IMG/VR virus record: IMGVR_UViG_3300009176_000067
Location: 1 to 27,860 of that record
DNA length: 27,860 nt
Direction: 5' to 3' (one strand)
Source: a virus
Part shown: one piece after another, positions 1 through 6,499 of the stretch
Position numbering within the stretch: the first letter of the stretch is position 1
Layout of the letters: every line of letters starts with the position of its first letter
Notes under the pieces: generated by a model
What the model saw: the letters and a program-made list of their open reading frames with translations, nothing else
Databases searched by the model: none
Told to the model about the DNA's origin: nothing
Position numbers and translations under genes: made by a program

Positions 1-2
1 AC

Positions 3-98
3 CGCGAGGATCAATGGAAAGAGTTGGCCTTGAATGGGGGCTATCTCGCGCGGCAAGCGGTCGATTCGTTGACCCGCCGCGCGAAGGAACGCGGCTGA
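3..98 (+). CDS. C-terminal end of an unidentified phage protein (partial)
   Basis: An open frame enters from the left window edge and stops with TGA at 96-98, overlapping the ATG of the next gene (TGATG). The visible 31 residues are charged and probably helical, ending 'DSLTRRAKERG'. The tight coupling to the next gene shows that it belongs to the same late operon. The visible part is too short to assign a family. Confidence 0.6.
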   Translation, partial: REDQWKELALNGGYLARQAVDSLTRRAKERG

Positions 99-295
99 TG
101 CGGCTCTGGCGATGGCTGCGTCGGCGTACGACTCCCGCCCCCGGGTGCGCGCGGCCCGTCCGCGATACCGACGATCCCGACGACGTGCTGCGCGACATCC
201 GCCATCAACGCGAGATCCGCGAACACCACGAACGGCTGCAGCAGTTGTCCGACGAGCTCTCCCTGATTCAGCGGGACGAAGGCCGTCGGCCATGA
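98..295 (+). CDS. Small charged hypothetical protein, 65 aa
   Basis: The start is the ATG at 98, which overlaps the upstream TGA; the frame is open to 14 but the coupled ATG is the more natural start. The N-terminus is basic (MRLWRWLRRR). The second half, from about residue 25, is a strongly charged predicted helix (DDPDDVLRDIRHQREIREHH), possibly a coiled coil. It ends in an ATGA overlap with the membrane protein that follows, just upstream of the lytic peptidase. I do not recognise the family. An accessory role in the lysis cassette is possible from position only. Confidence 0.55.
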   Translation: MRLWRWLRRRTTPAPGCARPVRDTDDPDDVLRDIRHQREIREHHERLQQLSDELSLIQRDEGRRP

Positions 296-768
296 TGGCC
301 CAGTGGTTCCCCAACGCGTATCCGGTGGAAATGTTTCAAGCCGTGACCTCGATTGCCGCGACGTTGATTCTCTTCTGGGCGGCCTACGATGCCGTGAAAG
401 CCGCGATCGGACTCCCGCCGAAAGAGCGTTACGGCGCGCGCTGGACGCTCGCGATCGGGAACGTGCATCGCGCGTTCTTTCGGTTGCTGAAGTCGGTCGT
501 GTTGGGGATGGCGGGGGGCGCGGCGCTCTTCCTGCCGCCCCCGCCGCCGGTCTATCGCGCGCTGGTGGACTCGCCGGAGATGCGGCTCGGGGCCGTCATC
601 GTCCGCACGGCCATTATCGTCGTCACGTTCCTGATGCTGGCCGACGCCTCGGTCGAGCGGGTGTTCCGTCAACGCTATATCCGCAAACTGCGGATGGACG
701 GCGAAGACTCGGCGCCGCGGAACCCGAATGATCGGCGCCATCCGCCGGAGGGGGAGCGGCTGTCGTGA
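292..768 (+). CDS. Three-helix membrane protein, holin candidate
   Basis: A 158-residue protein starting at ATG 292 (ATGA overlap; a second ATG follows at 295). Three hydrophobic segments are visible at about residues 15-35, 65-82 and 100-118. A proline run follows the second, and a basic, highly charged tail follows the third (RQRYIRKLRMDGEDS). Three transmembrane segments with a charged C-terminus, directly upstream of and coupled to an M15-type peptidase, fit a class I-like holin that would release the peptidase through the inner membrane. The length is somewhat above typical holins (about 90-130 aa). The assignment rests on topology and neighbourhood, not on a recognised motif. It could instead be an unrelated membrane protein of the late operon. 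Confidence 0.6.
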   Translation: MMAQWFPNAYPVEMFQAVTSIAATLILFWAAYDAVKAAIGLPPKERYGARWTLAIGNVHRAFFRLLKSVVLGMAGGAALFLPPPPPVYRALVDSPEMRLGAVIVRTAIIVVTFLMLADASVERVFRQRYIRKLRMDGEDSAPRNPNDRRHPPEGERLS

Positions 769-1103
769 CGCTGCGCGACAAACAGTCCCTGTTCGTGCTG
801 CTCGTGGGGGACCTGATCGCATTTGCGGCCGAGGAGGGCTACGAGCTCACGTTCGGCGAAGCCTATCGCTCCCCCGAGGAAGCCGCGCGTCTGGCGGCAC
901 TCGGGAAAGGCATCAAGAACTCGCTGCACACGGTGCGACTGGCGATCGACTTCAATCTGTTCAAGGACGGCACGTACCTGACCTCCTCCGACGCCTACAG
1001 GCCGCTCGGTGAATGGTGGGAGACGCACCATCCGCTCTGTCGCTGGGGCGGTCGTTTCAACGATGGCAACCATTTCTCTCTGGAGCATGAAGGAAGAAAA
1101 TGA
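765..1103 (+). CDS. M15-family peptidase, probable endolysin
   Basis: A 112-residue single-domain enzyme starting at GTG 765 (GTGA overlap with the membrane protein). The zinc-site pattern of M15 peptidases (L-alanyl-D-glutamate or D-Ala-D-Ala peptidases) is visible: S53-L-H55, D62 in 'HTVRLAIDFN', the 'WGGRFND' block, and H103 in 'NHFSLEH'. Arg35 in 'EAYRSPEEA' matches the conserved Tyr-Arg-Ser of the fold. There is no signal peptide, so it would need the upstream holin candidate to reach peptidoglycan, where it would cut the peptide stems. The size fits phage-type stand-alone M15C enzymes. Confident for the family, less so for the exact bond cleaved. Confidence 0.85.
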   Translation: MTLRDKQSLFVLLVGDLIAFAAEEGYELTFGEAYRSPEEAARLAALGKGIKNSLHTVRLAIDFNLFKDGTYLTSSDAYRPLGEWWETHHPLCRWGGRFNDGNHFSLEHEGRK

Positions 1104-2275
1104 TCCGGCGCTGGTTCCCTGGTGGCAGCTACGTCGACGCGACGCCGACCGCGTTCGCTGTGAAGTTCGCGGACCGCTTCGAGACCTCGGCCGGCCGCGT
1201 GGCCTATCCGGCCGATGGCAATCATCCGCTCTATCACCGCCTCACCGACGTCGGCGGGTTGCGGTTCGCCGGACAGGCGCAGGTCGGCACAACGACGCTC
1301 GAGTGGGCTAACGGGTGGTGGCATAGCTGGCCTATGGCGGTGGGCGTGTCGCCAGTCATTTACGACCTGTCCGGCGTTATGCATCGCAGCGACGGGTCCA
1401 TCGGCTCGCAGGGCTATCGCTACGTCGCGGAGGACGGGCGCTTGGTGACGGGCGACGAGACCTACAGCCCGAATACGGACTTCGCGCGGTCGCTCGGTGT
1501 GCAGGGCATTGCCGAGTGGAGCGCTTACGGCGGTGTCTACATCGGCCAGGGCTACGACGGCGGCGCGCTGGTCTGGGACGGCACGGTACTGCGACTGCTC
1601 GAGCCCGGCGTGTGCACGTTCATCCGCGTGCAAGGGGCCGCGGATGCGGTCGCGGTCTCGATCGTCAAGCCGGACGGCGCGGTCATCATCGACACGACGG
1701 TCGCGGAACTGCGCGCGCTGCCACCGGTCGAGGCCCCCGAACCGGAACCGGTGCCGCCGGAGCCCACGCCGGAACCACCGGAGCCGGAGCCGACCCCCGA
1801 GCCTCCGGATCCGGAGCCCGTGCCGCCGCAACCGCCGCCGCTCTTTCAACGCGCGCAACCCGTCGAGGTGTCTATGGAGACTGTCGCCTGCGTCCTGCGC
1901 ATGGGATCGTTCTACGCGCAGATCCTCCCGTCCCAGAATGGGAAGGGCCCGTTCGGCTGGTATCCGGTCGCGTTCACGACGGACCGTGCCGACACGACCT
2001 GCCACTTTACGCGCAGCAGTCCCGACGGGGAACGGCTGCTGCTGCGCCACGATGCGACGCAGGCCGCGCTCGGCGCTGATGCGACCGAGTTCATCGCCGG
2101 CGGGAACGTGTGCGCGCAACTCTACGGCAAGCCGAACCTGTCCGAGGCTGACTGGGGCGGCTACGAAGCGTGGCACGGCTGGGAGCTCGACCAGGACCGC
2201 CGCATCGTGCTCGTCGAATACGATCGCGAAGATGGGCGCTCGACGTCGCTCTGTCTCACCGTCGAGGATCGGTGA
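1100..2275 (+). CDS. Two-domain virion-type protein with proline/glutamate linker
   Basis: A 391-residue protein starting at ATG 1100 (ATGA overlap with the peptidase). An N-terminal domain of about 205 residues, rich in Gly, Tyr and Trp and probably mostly beta, is joined to a C-terminal domain of about 140 residues by a low-complexity linker at about residues 210-250 made of repeated PEPEP/PEPTPEPP units. Such linkers usually act as stiff spacers in surface or tail-tip proteins. There is no signal peptide and no recognised catalytic motif. It is followed through a GTGA overlap by a glycosidase-like protein, so the pair may act together at the host surface, for example in binding and trimming polysaccharide. 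That function is inferred from context only. Confidence 0.6.
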   Translation: MIRRWFPGGSYVDATPTAFAVKFADRFETSAGRVAYPADGNHPLYHRLTDVGGLRFAGQAQVGTTTLEWANGWWHSWPMAVGVSPVIYDLSGVMHRSDGSIGSQGYRYVAEDGRLVTGDETYSPNTDFARSLGVQGIAEWSAYGGVYIGQGYDGGALVWDGTVLRLLEPGVCTFIRVQGAADAVAVSIVKPDGAVIIDTTVAELRALPPVEAPEPEPVPPEPTPEPPEPEPTPEPPDPEPVPPQPPPLFQRAQPVEVSMETVACVLRMGSFYAQILPSQNGKGPFGWYPVAFTTDRADTTCHFTRSSPDGERLLLRHDATQAALGADATEFIAGGNVCAQLYGKPNLSEADWGGYEAWHGWELDQDRRIVLVEYDREDGRSTSLCLTVEDR

Positions 2276-3303
2276 CCCTCTTCCGACCGGCGCGGCGGTG
2301 GCCCTACAGCACCGCCGTCGGCCGTCTCACCGCCGACGGGAAAGTCTTCCGCCTGGACGGCGCGCCCTGGCGCTATAAAGGCGTGACGGCGTTCAAGCTG
2401 TGCGAACTCTTCGCGCGCGGGGACGACATCTCCGGCTTCCTGCGCGACTACGACGGGTTCAACGTGCTGCGCGTGTTCAGTTACACGCCGGCGAAGGACT
2501 GGGGCGCGCAGGCGTGGGACGAGCCTGCCGCGGGCACGCTGCTTGCCTGCTTAGAGGTCTGTGCCGCTCGCGGGTTTTGGGTTGAGTTCGTCTTACTCAC
2601 CGATGACGATCCCGAGCGTATAGAACCGGCGCACGACCTGATCGCCGAGCTCGCGGCGGCACAGCCAGCGAACCTGCTGCTCGAGATCGGCAACGAGCCG
2701 ATCACGCACAAAACGATCATCACCGAGTCGTTGCACTCGGCGTGCGCCGCGTCCGGGTTCCTCTACAGTTCCGGCGACTACGAAGACTCCGATCGCTGGT
2801 TCGGGACGTACTACACGTGCCACACCGCGCGCACCCAGGACTGGCCGCGCCGCGCGCATGACCTGATGGAGTTCTACGACGGGAGTGGGCCGGACAAGCC
2901 GACCGTGCCGCATCACGTCCCGTGCGTCGCCGACGAACCCATCCGCCCGGACCAGGCCGGCTACCACGTGCAGGACTTCCGCGCCTACTTCGGCGCGTCG
3001 TCGATCCTCGGAGGCGGCGCGACCTACCATTGCGAGTCGGGGAAGTTCGGCGAACCGCCCACCTCCGATGAGGCCGTGATCGCGGCGGTCGTGCTCGATG
3101 CCCTGAACGCGTTTCCGCCGGAGGCGCCCTTCGGCGCGTATCGCCGCATCGTGGAACCCGGGAACGAACCGGGCGGGCCGACGCAGGACTCACGCACCTA
3201 CGTCGTCGGGAACTGCATGGTCCGGTGCCAGCAGATGGGCACGGACGCGCCGGAACCAGGCTGGACGGCCCTCGATGCCGACGGCATTCTCTGGACGCGT
3301 TGA
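2272..3303 (+). CDS. Glycoside hydrolase-like (clan GH-A type) protein
   Basis: The preferred start is GTG 2272, coupled to the upstream stop; the frame is open back to ATG 2170, but that would overlap the previous gene by about 100 bases. The 343-residue product has TIM-barrel features: an N-terminal 'RLDGAPWRYKGV' block typical of GH5-like proteins, 'LLEIGNEP' with Asn-Glu142 as the classical acid/base of clan GH-A, and two possible nucleophiles, Glu222 in 'VADEP' and Glu255 in 'HCESGKFG'. It ends in a Trp-containing beta segment. In a phage late region such a protein could be a virion-bound depolymerase or a free lysis helper. No signal peptide is visible. The clan is fairly likely; the substrate is unknown. 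Confidence 0.7.
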   Translation: MTLFRPARRWPYSTAVGRLTADGKVFRLDGAPWRYKGVTAFKLCELFARGDDISGFLRDYDGFNVLRVFSYTPAKDWGAQAWDEPAAGTLLACLEVCAARGFWVEFVLLTDDDPERIEPAHDLIAELAAAQPANLLLEIGNEPITHKTIITESLHSACAASGFLYSSGDYEDSDRWFGTYYTCHTARTQDWPRRAHDLMEFYDGSGPDKPTVPHHVPCVADEPIRPDQAGYHVQDFRAYFGASSILGGGATYHCESGKFGEPPTSDEAVIAAVVLDALNAFPPEAPFGAYRRIVEPGNEPGGPTQDSRTYVVGNCMVRCQQMGTDAPEPGWTALDADGILWTR

Positions 3304-3444
3304 ATGCTGTGGGGCGCACTCGGCATCGTCGTCGTCATCGGTTGCGTCGCTGCGGTGGCGATCTCGCGACGCCACCGCGTCATCACGATCGACCCGATCT
3401 CGGAGCAACACACGGCCGAGATGCGGAAGAACCACACCCCGTAA
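3304..3444 (+). CDS. Single-span membrane microprotein, 46 aa
   Basis: An ATG immediately follows the TGA of the glycosidase-like gene, giving 46 codons and a TAA. Residues 2-20 form one strongly hydrophobic helix (ALGIVVVIGCVAAVAI), followed by a basic stretch (SRRHR) and a polar tail, so the C-terminus should face the cytoplasm. It could be a small lysis accessory such as an antiholin or pinholin-like protein, but no family motif is seen. Confidence 0.5.
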   Translation: MLWGALGIVVVIGCVAAVAISRRHRVITIDPISEQHTAEMRKNHTP

Positions 3445-3462
3445 CCCCAAAGGAAGAGACGC

Positions 3463-3891
3463 ATGAGGACAGCCGACCGTCGGAGACCACACCGGACGAT
3501 CCCGTATGACGGCGTGCTCGCCGTGCTGGTGAATTTCGTGATCGCCGTCACGGTGGGCGTGTACGCCTGTGGCCCGCACCCGCCGACCCTCACGCCCGTC
3601 GGCACGGCGGCGTATCACGCCACGCAAGTCGTCAAGGCGCTCGACGTGCTGCGGGACGCCGCGATCGATGCCGAGGCGCAGACGCCGAAACTGATCTCGA
3701 CCGACAACACCCGGAAGATCGTGACCTTCCACGAAGCCGCCGTGAAGACGATCCATGCCTCACCGGGCGGGTGGAAGCCGACGGTCGTGGCCGCGCTCGA
3801 TCAACTGCAGCATGACATCTTGCCGGCGGAGTGGTCGCGGATCTTGCCGTACGTTTCACTCGTGAAGACCCTAATCGATGTGACCAAATGA
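3463..3891 (+). CDS. Membrane-anchored hypothetical protein of the lysis region
   Basis: ATG 3463 is preceded by a good ribosome site (AAGGAAGAG, about six bases upstream). The 142-residue protein has a basic N-terminus, one hydrophobic segment at about residues 18-35, and a 'VYAC' sequence that resembles but does not fully match a lipobox. The exported remainder is helical and hydrophilic (ATQVVKALDVLRDAAIDAEA), ending in a 'LPYVSLVKTLI' helix. A membrane-tethered periplasmic helical protein beside lysis genes recalls spanin subunits, but an overlapping spanin partner is not evident. Similar proteins occur in other phage lysis regions as hypotheticals. Function unassigned. Confidence 0.6.
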   Translation: MRTADRRRPHRTIPYDGVLAVLVNFVIAVTVGVYACGPHPPTLTPVGTAAYHATQVVKALDVLRDAAIDAEAQTPKLISTDNTRKIVTFHEAAVKTIHASPGGWKPTVVAALDQLQHDILPAEWSRILPYVSLVKTLIDVTK

Positions 3892-3979
3892 CCGTTGTTA
3901 TCTGCACATGTACGGTGGTAACTGGTGGACACGTCGCGTTGAATCCGGGGTGCCCGGTTCACGCGCCAAAGGGAAAGTC

Positions 3980-4219
3980 ATGAGCCCAACCGACTACACC
4001 GCGATCGCCACGACCGCGATCAACGCGCTGCCGGGGATCCTCGCCTTGCTGAAGGCGAACCACGCGCAGCAGAACCCGGGCGCGCCGGCGCTGACCGATG
4101 CGGACGCGCTGCGGGGACTGAACGATGCTGTGTTCTCGACGGTGGCCAAGGATGAAGCGTGGAAAGCGGCCCACCCGGCGAACGCGGCGAGCGTCAATGG
4201 CCACGCCGGCCCCGACTGA
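3980..4219 (+). CDS. Small helical hypothetical protein, 79 aa
   Basis: Start chosen at ATG 3980 because AAAGGGAAAG lies just upstream; the frame is open to 3908, but that extension has no ribosome site. The product begins 'MSPTDYTAIATTAINALPGILALLKANH', a moderately hydrophobic amphipathic helix of about 20 residues, followed by an Asp/Ala-rich helical region containing 'DAVFSTVAKDEAWKA'. It might associate with the membrane. It lies between the exported helical protein and a zinc-ribbon protein at the very end of the late region. I do not recognise the family. Confidence 0.5.
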   Translation: MSPTDYTAIATTAINALPGILALLKANHAQQNPGAPALTDADALRGLNDAVFSTVAKDEAWKAAHPANAASVNGHAGPD

Positions 4220-4331
4220 TCTCCGGTGCCCGCACTGCCGGGAAACGCAACTGATCGAACCGGTCGACCGGCAGCCGGGCGTCTACTTCTGCGCGGTGTG
4301 TGCGAAGACGTTTCGCGTCGCGGAGGGCTGA
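4197..4331 (+). CDS. Zinc-ribbon microprotein, 44 aa
   Basis: ATG 4197 lies inside the end of the preceding gene (overlap of 23 bases). The peptide is essentially one zinc ribbon: C10-P-H-C13 near the start and C32-A-V-C35 near the end, separated by 18 residues containing 'PGVYFCAVC'. Such single-ribbon proteins are frequent in phages as DNA, RNA or protein adaptors. It is the last gene of the rightward late unit, ending at the hairpin between the convergent genes. Confidence 0.55.
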   Translation: MATPAPTDLRCPHCRETQLIEPVDRQPGVYFCAVCAKTFRVAEG

Positions 4332-4383
4332 GGCTCGCTGGGAACCGTCAACGACCCCGGTTGACGAGGGGGAGTCTCAGCCC
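4325..4383. terminator. Putative bidirectional terminator between convergent genes
   Basis: Nested inverted repeats sit between the converging stops at 4331 (+) and 4401 (-). The outer arms are GGGCTGAG (4325-4332) and CTCAGCCC (4376-4383). The inner perfect 7-bp hairpin is CGTCAAC (4346-4352) and GTTGACG (4360-4366) with a 7-base loop. There is no clear U-tract on either strand, so termination would not be of the classic intrinsic form. Confidence 0.45.
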
Positions 4384-4400
4384 TTCCCGTCCAGGGCCGT

Positions 4401-4982
4401 CTACCGCGTTCGTAGCCAGCCAGGCGGCACGCCGGCACGTCGCGCCTCTTCCTGCAAGTTATCGATCGCTACCGCGTCCGTCCTCGCGGCGGCGGTCAAC
4501 CGGCTGACCTCGTCCCGGGCGTCCAGGGCGCGCCGCTGGTACTCCCGGCTGACGAGGGTGACGCCGTTGATGTCCACCCGGGACCGCTCGAGCACGGTCT
4601 GGTACTCCCGCAGCCGCGTGATCGCGGCATCCAGGGCGAGCGTGTCGGCCGTCGCCTGGGCTTCTAGCGTCCGCATCCGGTCCTTCCAGTAGCCCTCGCC
4701 GCGGGTCACCTGTTCGGCCCGGTAGGACGTTTCGGACTGCGGCACGGGGATCGGGTCCGGCGTCGGCGCGGTCACGACTGGGGCCGTCGTGCTGGGAAGC
4801 ACGGGCTTGACAGCCTCGAGATCCTTGTTCGTGTAGGTTTTCGCGGCGGGTGCGGTCTTCCCGTCCTGAGTCGCTTTCGTCTTCGCGTCGGCGTTTTTCT
4901 TGGCGACGTCGCCCAGCGACTGAGCCGACACACTGGCAACGGCGAGAACGAGCATCGAGGCGGTCATCAACTGGATCTTCAT
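4401..4982 (-). CDS. Secreted acidobacterial-type protein, candidate moron
   Basis: On the opposite strand to its neighbours. The start is ATG at 4982 (an ATG at 4997 is also in frame), with GAGGG about ten bases upstream. The first 20 residues are a clear signal peptide (MKIQLMTASMLVLAVASVSA, Ala-X-Ala before Gln21). The 193-residue product then has 'SLGDVAKKNADAKTK', a Pro/Thr-rich linker, 'GEGYWKDRMRTLEAQ', a long helical, coiled-coil-like region, and ends 'NLQEEARRAGVPPGWLR'. From memory, this order of blocks is typical of secreted hypothetical proteins in Vicinamibacteria-type acidobacteria. Its own strand and promoter, and its place beside the attachment core, suggest a cargo gene expressed in lysogens or host DNA captured by imprecise excision. 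Molecular function unknown. Confidence 0.7.
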   Translation of the reverse strand: MKIQLMTASMLVLAVASVSAQSLGDVAKKNADAKTKATQDGKTAPAAKTYTNKDLEAVKPVLPSTTAPVVTAPTPDPIPVPQSETSYRAEQVTRGEGYWKDRMRTLEAQATADTLALDAAITRLREYQTVLERSRVDINGVTLVSREYQRRALDARDEVSRLTAAARTDAVAIDNLQEEARRAGVPPGWLRTR

Positions 4983-5006
4983 GGGGCCAACCCTCACAAA
5001 ATTGCG

Positions 5007-5034
5007 GATATATGCATGATACTACGAGGCGCAA
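5007..5034 (-). promoter_or_regulatory. Possible promoter of the secreted-protein gene
   Basis: On the minus strand, TTGCGC (5034-5029) is followed after 16 bases by TATATC (5012-5007). Transcription would begin near 5000 and give a short leader containing GAGGG before ATG 4982. The -35 and -10 matches are only fair, but this is the most AT-rich spot in the area. Confidence 0.35.
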
Positions 5035-5125
5035 ATCCTCTTTTCTCTGTCGCTTGTGGGCCAGGCGACTGGGCCACTACATCTAGGGCGAGCGTCGTCA
5101 ATTGGTTACGAGTACAGCGAATCGC

Positions 5126-5170
5126 CTCCGGAGCCGAAGGTTGCAGGTTCGAGCCCTGCCGGGCGCACCA
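5126..5170 (+). other. attP: tRNA-Arg(CCG) 3' half, probable attP core
   Basis: The sequence matches the 3' part of a tRNA: anticodon loop CTCCGGA (5126-5132, anticodon CCG), 3' anticodon strand GCCGA, variable AGGTT, a perfect T-arm GCAGG-TTCGAGC-CCTGC (5143-5159), 3' acceptor strand CGGGCGC (5160-5166), discriminator A and encoded CCA (5168-5170). No GCGCCCG-like 5' acceptor strand exists at the expected place near 5087-5093, although TCAATTGGTTA at 5098-5108 resembles a D-loop. The integrase gene ends six bases away. This is the usual look of a phage attachment core that restores the 3' end of a host tRNA gene on integration. A decayed tRNA gene is the alternative. Confidence 0.75.
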
Positions 5171-5175
5171 ACAAC

Positions 5176-6393
5176 TTACGGCGATTTCGAGCCGTCTGAC
5201 CCAGCCTTAGTCTTCCGCTCTTCTCCACTTTTTTCCTCGGGTTTTCCGCTTTTCTCCGAAGGCGCTGGGCCAGCGCCTGGGCCAGCGTGGGGAGTATCGC
5301 GCCAGTGCGCCAGCGCGGCCGTCAGGACCGGATTCACGGCCGCCAGGGCATAGCGGCGGGTCGTGCGCAGATCCGTCTGCCGGAGCAGCTCCGCGACGAC
5401 CTGCAGGTTCCCGGTGACGCGGTAGACGCGCGCGCCGAAGCTGTGCCGCAGATCGTAGGGCCGCACGCCTGGCAGCGGCTCGACCTTCGCGACGGCGCGC
5501 AGAAACGACTGCCGCATCGAGGAGGCGTGAAAGGGACCCTCGGCGCCGGCGGCGAAGAAGGCGCGCAACGCTTCGACGGCCTCCGGGAGCAGCGGCAGCC
5601 GTTCCGGCTCGACGCCTTTGCCCTTCTTCCGCCAGGTGAGGAGCGTGCCGGCCTCAAGGTCGACGTGCTCGCGTTTCAGTGCGGTCAGCTGCTTATGCGC
5701 GAGGCCGGTCCAGGCCATCACCCGAAGCCGCAGCTTCGTCAGCGACACGGTCGCTCGCTTCTGATGCCGAAGCCCTCGGCCGCGGTCTGGCAGCGCGTCA
5801 AGGATCCGCTGGATGAGGTCATAGGGTAGGTCGCGCGGGAGTTCCGGCGTCTCGTCGGCCTCCGGCACGTCACGCACCGGATTCGGGGCGCGGCGGCCAT
5901 CCAGGACGGTCCAGAGGTTCGAGAGCGCGCGGAGGCGGTGGTTCACCGTCGAGCCGCTCAGCGGCAGCGGGCGAGCCTCCCAGAGACCTGGCAGATCGCG
6001 GGTCGGCTTCCGGTAGACCATCTTCGGCCCGACCGTCAGCCACCGATCACGCACGGCGCGAATCTCGGCCGCGGTAATGCTCGCGCGCCGGCGCGGGCCG
6101 AACTCGGCGACCCAGAGCGCGATGTCCCGGCGACGCTCCTCGATCGTCGACAGCGCCGCGACGGCGTCCAGGTAGCGGCGCGCATCATCGGCGAACGTGC
6201 CGCGCTTCGCGCCGACGAACGGGTCGCGCGTGCGCGTTTCCTTGCGCAGCGCATAGCGCTCGTCTTCCTGCCATTCGACCATGCGATCGAAGGACTCCTC
6301 GAGCGCGAACTGCTTCGTCGATCGCCCGACGCCGGCGACCGAGACGCGCACTTGCCATCCAGCCCCGTGGCGACGGATGCCTGGCGGCGGCAC
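5176..6393 (-). CDS. int: Tyrosine recombinase, phage integrase
   Basis: The 405-residue integrase starts at GTG 6393 with AAGGAA about seven bases upstream. The N-terminal part carries an arm-binding-like domain and a SAM-like core-binding domain (about residues 60-180, with 'STVNHRLRALSNLWTVL'). The catalytic domain follows, with 'RLRVMAWTGLAHKQL', 'TWRKKGKGVEPERLPL', 'PYDLRHSFGARVY' (Arg316) and 'LRQTDLRTTRRYA' (nucleophile Tyr348). Several classical residues differ: the Arg of 'TGLR' is Ala, the first His of box II is Tyr313, and the usual His/Trp is Gln339. The last 40 residues are a Lys/Glu/Ser-rich tail with EKSG repeats. It would integrate and, with the excisionase, excise the phage at the adjacent tRNA-derived core. 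Confidence 0.9.
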   Translation of the reverse strand: MPPPGIRRHGAGWQVRVSVAGVGRSTKQFALEESFDRMVEWQEDERYALRKETRTRDPFVGAKRGTFADDARRYLDAVAALSTIEERRRDIALWVAEFGPRRRASITAAEIRAVRDRWLTVGPKMVYRKPTRDLPGLWEARPLPLSGSTVNHRLRALSNLWTVLDGRRAPNPVRDVPEADETPELPRDLPYDLIQRILDALPDRGRGLRHQKRATVSLTKLRLRVMAWTGLAHKQLTALKREHVDLEAGTLLTWRKKGKGVEPERLPLLPEAVEALRAFFAAGAEGPFHASSMRQSFLRAVAKVEPLPGVRPYDLRHSFGARVYRVTGNLQVVAELLRQTDLRTTRRYALAAVNPVLTAALAHWRDTPHAGPGAGPAPSEKSGKPEEKSGEERKTKAGSDGSKSP

Positions 6394-6499
6394 CGTTTAT
6401 TCCTTCAATGTGCCGACACAACGATCGGGCATGCACATGCGCGGATAGCAGCGACGTCGGCCGCGCCAACACGTACAGGGTGCCCAAAACGGAAAGTGA

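Noticed and set aside
995-2176. Minus-strand frame of 393 codons opposite the linker protein
   Set aside because: Low-complexity Arg/Leu-rich shadow of the proline-linker gene, with no coupling to other minus-strand genes.
5092-5170. Complete functional tRNA-Arg gene
   Set aside because: The 3' half is perfect, but the bases at the expected 5' acceptor position do not pair with CGGGCGC, the D-stem is poor and the 5' anticodon strand mispairs. A 3' half serving as attachment core explains it better.
5261-5277. 8-bp inverted repeat as a terminator of the integrase
   Set aside because: GGCGCTGG/CCAGCGCC lies inside the integrase coding region and is followed on the integrase strand by A-rich, not T-rich, sequence. 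The nearby T-rich repeats on the plus strand encode the EKSG tail and are too irregular to call arm-type sites.
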